Source of the DNA: an uncultured Oscillibacter sp.
GTDB taxonomy: Bacteria > Bacillota > Clostridia > Oscillospirales > Oscillospiraceae
DNA: 5,742 nucleotides
Assembly (NCBI GenBank): GCA_948435975.1
Contig: CAOJHG010000160.1
Coordinates: 1 to 5,742 of the forward strand
Reading direction: 5' to 3'
Below, piece after piece: positions 5,688 to 5,742 of this stretch. Position 1 is the stretch's first letter. Each line of letters starts with the position of its first letter. The notes below the pieces were generated by a model. It worked only from the letters and a program-made list of their open reading frames with translations. It did no database searches and was not told the origin of the DNA. The position numbers and the translations under genes were made by a program.

Positions 5688-5742
5688 ACCTTTCGTGTTG
5701 GTAAAAGGGCCTTTTTGAACGGCGGATGCGGCTTGTGCCCCG

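Noticed and set aside
5686..5742. An open minus-strand frame entering from the right edge and ending at a TAA at 5688-5686
   Set aside because: Only 18 sense codons are visible, rich in Arg/Ser/Lys with no recognisable C-terminus; another minus frame is also open, so it cannot be told from chance.

Overview
The window looks like a piece of a Gram-positive, moderately GC-rich Clostridia genome, most likely a gut bacterium of the Oscillospiraceae type. This is an inference from three things: a lipoprotein-anchored solute-binding protein, strong AGGAGG-type ribosome binding sites with simple hairpin terminators, and a long FapA/DUF342 protein together with an M18 aminopeptidase of the style common in that group. 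No phage, transposon, CRISPR array, tRNA or rRNA is visible. It reads as ordinary chromosomal sequence, and I found no convincing new multi-gene system.

Layout from left to right. Bases 1-96 hold the first 32 codons of an oligopeptide/dipeptide-type ABC permease on the minus strand. Upstream of it, also on the minus strand, is a complete family-5 substrate-binding lipoprotein (182-1783). The 85-base gap between them contains a GC-rich hairpin with no U-tract. These two genes are the start of a dpp/opp-type peptide uptake operon that continues out of the window to the left. Its control region (about 1784-1945) is AT-rich, with two overlapping candidate promoters and two perfect inverted repeats. 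A strong minus-strand terminator (1942-1984) closes off whatever is transcribed from the right.

Bases 1985-2257 contain no gene I can support. On the minus strand they can fold into an elongated imperfect hairpin just ahead of the terminator. This could be a structured 3' UTR of the next gene or a separate small RNA. From 3985 down to 2258 runs a complete FapA/DUF342-family gene, with no flagellar gene in view.

A 326-base divergent intergenic region (3986-4311) separates it from a plus-strand M18 aspartyl-type aminopeptidase (start best placed at 4312, stop at 5634), which ends in a strong terminator at 5645-5687. The divergent region holds one extended -10 promoter for each gene. Midway between them is an 18-base near-palindrome with the layout of a Rex (NADH/NAD+ sensor) operator, and a second perfect palindrome lies in the aminopeptidase leader.

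Functionally, the peptide importer and the cytoplasmic aminopeptidase could both serve peptide use, but they are separate transcription units with the FapA gene between them, so this link rests on proximity alone. Beyond the last terminator (5688-5742) I see nothing I can call.
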